Part shown: in pieces, positions 51,501-57,500 of the stretch | Position numbering within the stretch: position 1 is the stretch's first letter | Layout: each line of letters starts with the position of its first letter | Source of the DNA: Nemertoderma westbladi | Lineage: Eukaryota > Xenacoelomorpha > Nemertodermatida > Nemertodermatidae | Direction of reading: 5' to 3' | Assembly (NCBI GenBank): GCA_032718475.1 | Contig: JAUCBJ010009066.1 | Location: 1-64,000, forward strand | Length of the DNA: 64,000 nucleotides | Program-made: the position numbers and the translations under genes | The notes under the pieces: model-generated | Database searches by the model: none | What the model saw: only the letters and a program-made list of their open reading frames with translations | Told to the model about the DNA's origin: nothing

Positions 51501-54500
51501 CCGATATCTTTACTCACCTGGGTATTAACTGTTGTAAATGGACCGATATCTTTACTCACCTGGGTATTAACTGTTGAAAATGGACCGATATCTTTACTCA
51601 CCTGGGTATTAACTGTTGTAAATGGACCGATATCTTTACTCACCTGGGTATTAACTGTTGTAAATGGACCGATATCTTTACTCACCTGGGTATTAACTGT
51701 TGAAAATGGACCGATATCTTTACTCACCTGGGTATTAACTGTTGTAAATGGACCGATATCTTTACTCACCTGGGTATTAACTGTTGTAAATGGACCGATA
51801 TCTTTACTCACCTGGGTATTAACTGTTGTAAATGGACCGATATCTTTACTCACCTGGGTATTAACTGTTGTAAATGGACCGATATCTTTACTCACCTGGG
51901 TATTAACTGTTGTAAATGGACCGATATCTTTACTCACCTGGGTATTAACTGTTGTAAATGGACCGATATCTTTACTCACCTGGGTATTAACTGTTGTAAA
52001 TGGACCGATATCTTTACTCACCTGGGTATTAACTGTTGTAAATGGACCGATATCTTTACTCACCTGGGTATTAACTGTTGAAAATGGACCGATATCTTTA
52101 CTCACCTGGGTATTAACTGTTGTAAATGGACCGATATCTTTACTCACCTGGGTATTAACTGTTGAAAATGGACCGATATCTTTACTCACCTGGGTATTAA
52201 CTGTTGTAAATGGACCGATATCTTTACTCACCTTGGTATTAACTGTTGTAAATGGACTGCTTTACTCACCTGGGTATTAACTGTTGTAAATGGACCGATA
52301 TCTTTACTCACCCGGGTATTAACTGTTGTAAATGGACCGATATCTTTACTCACCTGGGTATTAACTGTTGTAAATGGACCGATATCTTTACTCACCTGGG
52401 TATTAACTGTTGTAAATGGACCGATATCTTTACTCACCTGGGTATTAACTGTTGTAAATGGACGTAGCTTTACTCACCTGGGTATTAACTGTTGTAAATG
52501 GACCGATATCTTTACTCACCCGGGTATTAACTGTTGTAAATGGACCGATATCTTTACTCACCTGGGTATTAACTGTTGTAAATGGACCGATATCTTTACT
52601 CACCTGGGTATTAACTGTTGTAAATGGACCGATAGCTTTACTCACCTGGGTATTAACTGTTGTAAATAGACCGATATCTTTACTCACCTGGGTTTAACTG
52701 TTGTAAATGGACCGATATCTTTACTCACCTGGGTATTAACTGTTGTAAATGGACCGATAGCTTTACTCACCTCCACCTGGTATTAACTGTTGTAAATGGA
52801 CCGATATCTTTACTCACCTGGGTATTAACTGTTGTAAATGGACCGATATCTTTACTCACCTGGGTATTAACTGTTGTAAATGGACCGATATCTTTACTCA
52901 CCTGGGTATTAACTGTTGTAAATGGACCGATATATTTACTGACTCACCTGGGTATTAACTGTTGTAAATGGACCGATATCTTTACTCACCTGGGTATTAA
53001 CTGTAGTAAATGGACCGATATCTTTATTCACCCGGGTATTATATAACTGTTGTAAATGGACCGATATCTTTACTCACCTGGGTATTAACTGTTGTAAATG
53101 GACCGATATCTTTATTCACCCGGGTATTATATAACTGTTGTAAATGTACCGATATCTTTACTCACCCGGGTATTATATACTGTTGTAAATGGACCGATAT
53201 CTTTACTCACCCGGGTATTATATAACTGTTGTAAATGGACCGATATCTTTACTCACCCGGGTATTAACTGTTGTAAATGGACCGATATCTTTACTCACCT
53301 GGGTATTAACTGTTGTAAATGGACCGATATCTTTACTCACCTGGGTATTAACTGTTGTAAATGGACCGATATCTTTACTCACCCGGGTATTAACTGTTGT
53401 AAATGGACCGATATCTTTACTCACCTGGGTATTAACTGTTGTAAATGGACCGATATCTTTACTCACCCGGGTATTAACTGTTGTAAATGGACCGATATCT
53501 TTACTCACCTGGGTATTAACTGTTGTAAATGGACCGATATCTTTACTCACCCGGGTATTAACTGTTGTAAATGGACCGATATCTTTACTCACCTGGGTAT
53601 TAACTGTTGTAAATGGACCGATATCTTTACTCACCCGGGTATTAACTGTTGTAAATGGACCGATATCTTTACTCACCTGGGTATTAACTGTTGTAAATGG
53701 ACCGATATCTTTACTCACCCGGGTATTAACTGTTGTAAATGGACCGATATCTTTACTCACCTGGGTATTAACTGTTGTAAATGGACCGATATCTTTACTC
53801 ACCTGGGTATTAACTGTTGTAAATGGACCGATATCTTTACTCACCCGGGTATTAACTGTTGTAAATGGACCGATATCTTTACTCACCTGGGTATTAACTG
53901 TTGTAAATGGACCGATATCTTTACTCACCTGGGTATTAACTGTTGTAAATGGACCGATATCTTTACTCACCTGGGTATTAACTGTTGTAAATGGACCGAT
54001 ATCTTTACTCACCTGGGTATTAACTGTTGTAAATGGACCGATATCTTTACTCACCCGGGTATTAACTGTTGTAAATGGACCGATATCTTTACTCACCTGG
54101 GTATTAACTGTTGAAAATGGACCGATATCTTTACTCACCTGGGTATTAACTGTTGTAAATGGACCGATATCTTTACTCACCCGGGTATTAACTGTTGTAA
54201 ATGGACCGATATCTTTACTCACCTGGGTATTAACTGTTGTAAATGGACCGATATCTTTACTCACCTGGGTATTAACTGTTGTAAATGGACCGATATCTTT
54301 ACTCACCTGGGTATTAACTGTTGTAAATGGACCGATATCTTTATTCACCTGGGTATTATATAACTGTTGTAAATGGACCGATATCTTTACTCACCCGGGT
54401 ATTAACTGTTGTAAATGGACCGATATCTTTACTCACCTGGGTATTAACTGTTGTAAATGGACCGATATCTTTACTCACCTGGGTATTAACTGTTGTAAAT

Positions 54501-57500
54501 GGACCGATATCTTTACTCACCTGGGTATTAACTGTTGTAAATGGACCGATAGGCCTATATTTACTCACCAGGGTATTAACTGTTGAAAATGGACCGATAT
54601 TGATATTTTCCAAATATTTAACTCTCCTGGTGTCTTTCCTAACGATTCCAGGGAAATTTGATTTAAACCTTTTTAAATGAAGGATTAACACATTGGGCGG
54701 CTGGTGGATGAGCACTCGCTTAGTTGCGTTCACTTTATGGCGACATCTGCGTATAGATTAATAGCGAATAATTAATAATTATTCAAATGATAAATTAAAT
54801 TTAAAAAATTAAATAATACAATGATAGCGTATTGATAAAAACGAATAACTATATGTTAGTCTCGCACTTGTACAATTCAATAATTCATTAGGGATGTTAC
54901 CCCGAGGTATGTTTGTCACGCACCTGTACACTCGAGGTATGTTTGTCACGCACCTGTAACCCCGAGGTATGTTTGTCACGCACCTGTACACTCGAGGTAT
55001 GTTTGTCACGCACCTGTAACCCCGAGGTATGTTTGTCACGCACCTGTAACCCCGAGGTATGTTTGTCACGCACCTGTACATTAGAGGTATGTTTGTCACG
55101 CACCTGTAACCCCGAGGTATGTTTGTCACGCACCTGTAAACTCGAGGTATGTTTATCACGCACCTGTACATTAGAGGTATGTTTATCACGCACCAGTAAC
55201 CCCCAGGTATGTTTGTCACGCACCTGTAACCCCGAGGTATGTTTGTCACGCACCTGTACATTAGAGGTATGTTTGTCACGCACCTGTACATTAGAGGTAT
55301 GTTTGTCACGCACCTGTAAACTCGAGGTATGTTTGTCACGCACATGTAACCCCGAGGTATGTTTGTCACGCACCTGTAACCCCGAGGTATGTTTGTCACG
55401 CACCTGTAACCCCGAGGTATGTTTGTCACGCACCTGTACATTAGAGGTATGTTTGTCACGCACCTGTAAACTCGAGGTATGTTTGTCACGCACATGTAAC
55501 CCCGAGGTATGTTTGTCACACACCTGTAACCCCGAGGTATGTTTGTCACGCACCTGTACATTAGAGGTATGTTTGTCACGCACCTGTACATTAGAGGTAT
55601 GTTTGTCACGCACCTGTAACCCCGAGGTATGTTTGTCACGCACATGTAACCCCGAGGTATGTTTGTCACGCACCTGTAACCCCGAGGTATGTTTGTCACG
55701 CACCTGTACATTAGATGTATGTTTGTCACGCACCTGTACATTAGAGGTATGTTTGTCACGCACCTGTAAACTCGAGGTATGTTTGTCACGCACATGTAAC
55801 CCCGAGGTATGTTTGTCACGCACCTGTAACCCCGAGGTATGTTTGTCACGCACCTGTAACCCCGAGGTATGTTTGTCACGCACCTGTACATTAGAGGTAT
55901 GTTTGTCACGCACCTGTAAACTCGAGGTATGTTTGTCACGCACATGTAACCCCGAGGTATGTTTGTCACGCACCTGTACATTAGAGGTATGTTTGTCACG
56001 CACCTGTAACCCCGAGGTATGTTTGTCACGCACATGTAACCCCGAGGTATGTTTGTCACGCACCTGTAACCCCGAGGTATGTTTGTCACGCACCTGTACA
56101 TTAGAGGTATGTTTGTCACGCACCTGTACATTAGAGGTATGTTTGTCACGCACCTGTAAACTCGAGGTATGTTTGTCACGCACATGTAACCCCGAGGTAT
56201 GTTTGTCACGCACCTGTAACCCCGAGGTATGTTTGTCACGCACCTGTAACCCCGAGGTATGTTTGTCACGCACCTGTACATTAGAGGTATGTTTGTCACG
56301 CACCTGTAAACTCGAGGTATGTTTGTCACGCACATGTAACCCCGAGGTATGTTTGTCACGCACCTGTAACCCCGAGGTATGTTTGTCACGCACCTGTACA
56401 TTAGAGGTATGTTTGTCACGCACCTGTACATTAGAGGTATGTTTGTCACGCACCTGTAACCCCGAGGTATGTTTGTCACGCACATGTAACCCCGAGGTAT
56501 GTTTGTCACGCACCTGTAACCCCGAGGTATGTTTGTCACGCACCTGTACATTAGATGTATGTTTGTCACGCACCTGTACACTCGAGGTATGTTTGTCACG
56601 CACCTGTAACCCCGAGGTATGTTTGTCACGCACCTGTAACCCCGAGGTATGTTTGTCACGCACCTGTACATTAGAGGTATGTTTGTCACGCACCTGTACA
56701 CTCGCGGTATGTTTGTCACGCACCTGTAAACTCGAGGTATGTTTATCACGCACCTGTACATTAGAGGTATGTTTATCACGCACCAGTAACCCCCAGGTAT
56801 GTTTGTCACGCACCTGTAACCCCGAGGTATGTTTGTCACGCACCTGTACATTAGAGGTATGTTTGTCACGCACCTGTACATTAGAGGTATGTTTGTCACG
56901 CACCTGTAAACTCGAGGTATGTTTATCACGCACCTGTACATTAGAGGTATGTTTATCACGCACCAGTAACCCCCAGGTATGTTTGTCACGCACATGTAAC
57001 CCCGAGGTATGTTTGTCACGCACCTGTACACTCGAGGTATGTTTGTCACGCACCTGTACACTCGAGGTATGTTTGTCATGCACCAGTAACCCCAGGTATG
57101 TTTGTCACGCACCAGTAACCCCCAGGTATGTTTGCCACGCACATGTCACACTGAGGTATGTTTGTCACGCACCAGTAACCCCCAGGTATGTTTGTCACGC
57201 ACCAGTTACCCCCAGGTATGTTTGTCACGCACCAGTAACCCCCAGGTATGTTTGCCACGCACATGTCACACTGAGGTATGTTTGTCACGCACCTGTTACC
57301 CCCAGGTATGTTTGTCACGCACCTGTTACCCCCAGGTATGTTTGTCACGCACCAGTAACCCCCAGGTATGTTTGTCACGCACCTGTTACCCCCAGGTATG
57401 TTTGTCACGCACCAGTAACCCCCAGGTATGTTTGTCACGCACCTGTTACCCCCAGGTATGTTTGTCACGCACCAGTAACCCCCAGGTATGTTTGTCACGC

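Larger units (their letters stand above)
31318..54602. repeat. 42-bp satellite of USP intron C-D, copied from the exon C splice-donor junction
   Basis: Continuous from 32381 to 54602, with single distal remnants at 31318-31365 and 32171-32187 separated by insertions. The minus-strand unit is GATATCGGTCCATTTACAAC, then AGTTAATACCCAG, then GTGAGTAAA. The first unit lies in exon C itself (54569-54602). Variants include a 46-bp form with ATATAACTG, forms lacking CGATAT, and CCG or CTG before the donor. Period 42 keeps one frame open on each strand (NIGPFTTVNTQVSK on the minus strand). About 520 copies. Confidence 0.95.

Noticed and set aside
32470-54680. Dozens of repetitive open frames (CKWTDIFTHLGIN or DIGPFTTVNTQVSK types)
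   Set aside because: Shadows of the 42-bp satellite, with identical period on both strands and frame changes wherever a 46-bp or 38-bp unit occurs.
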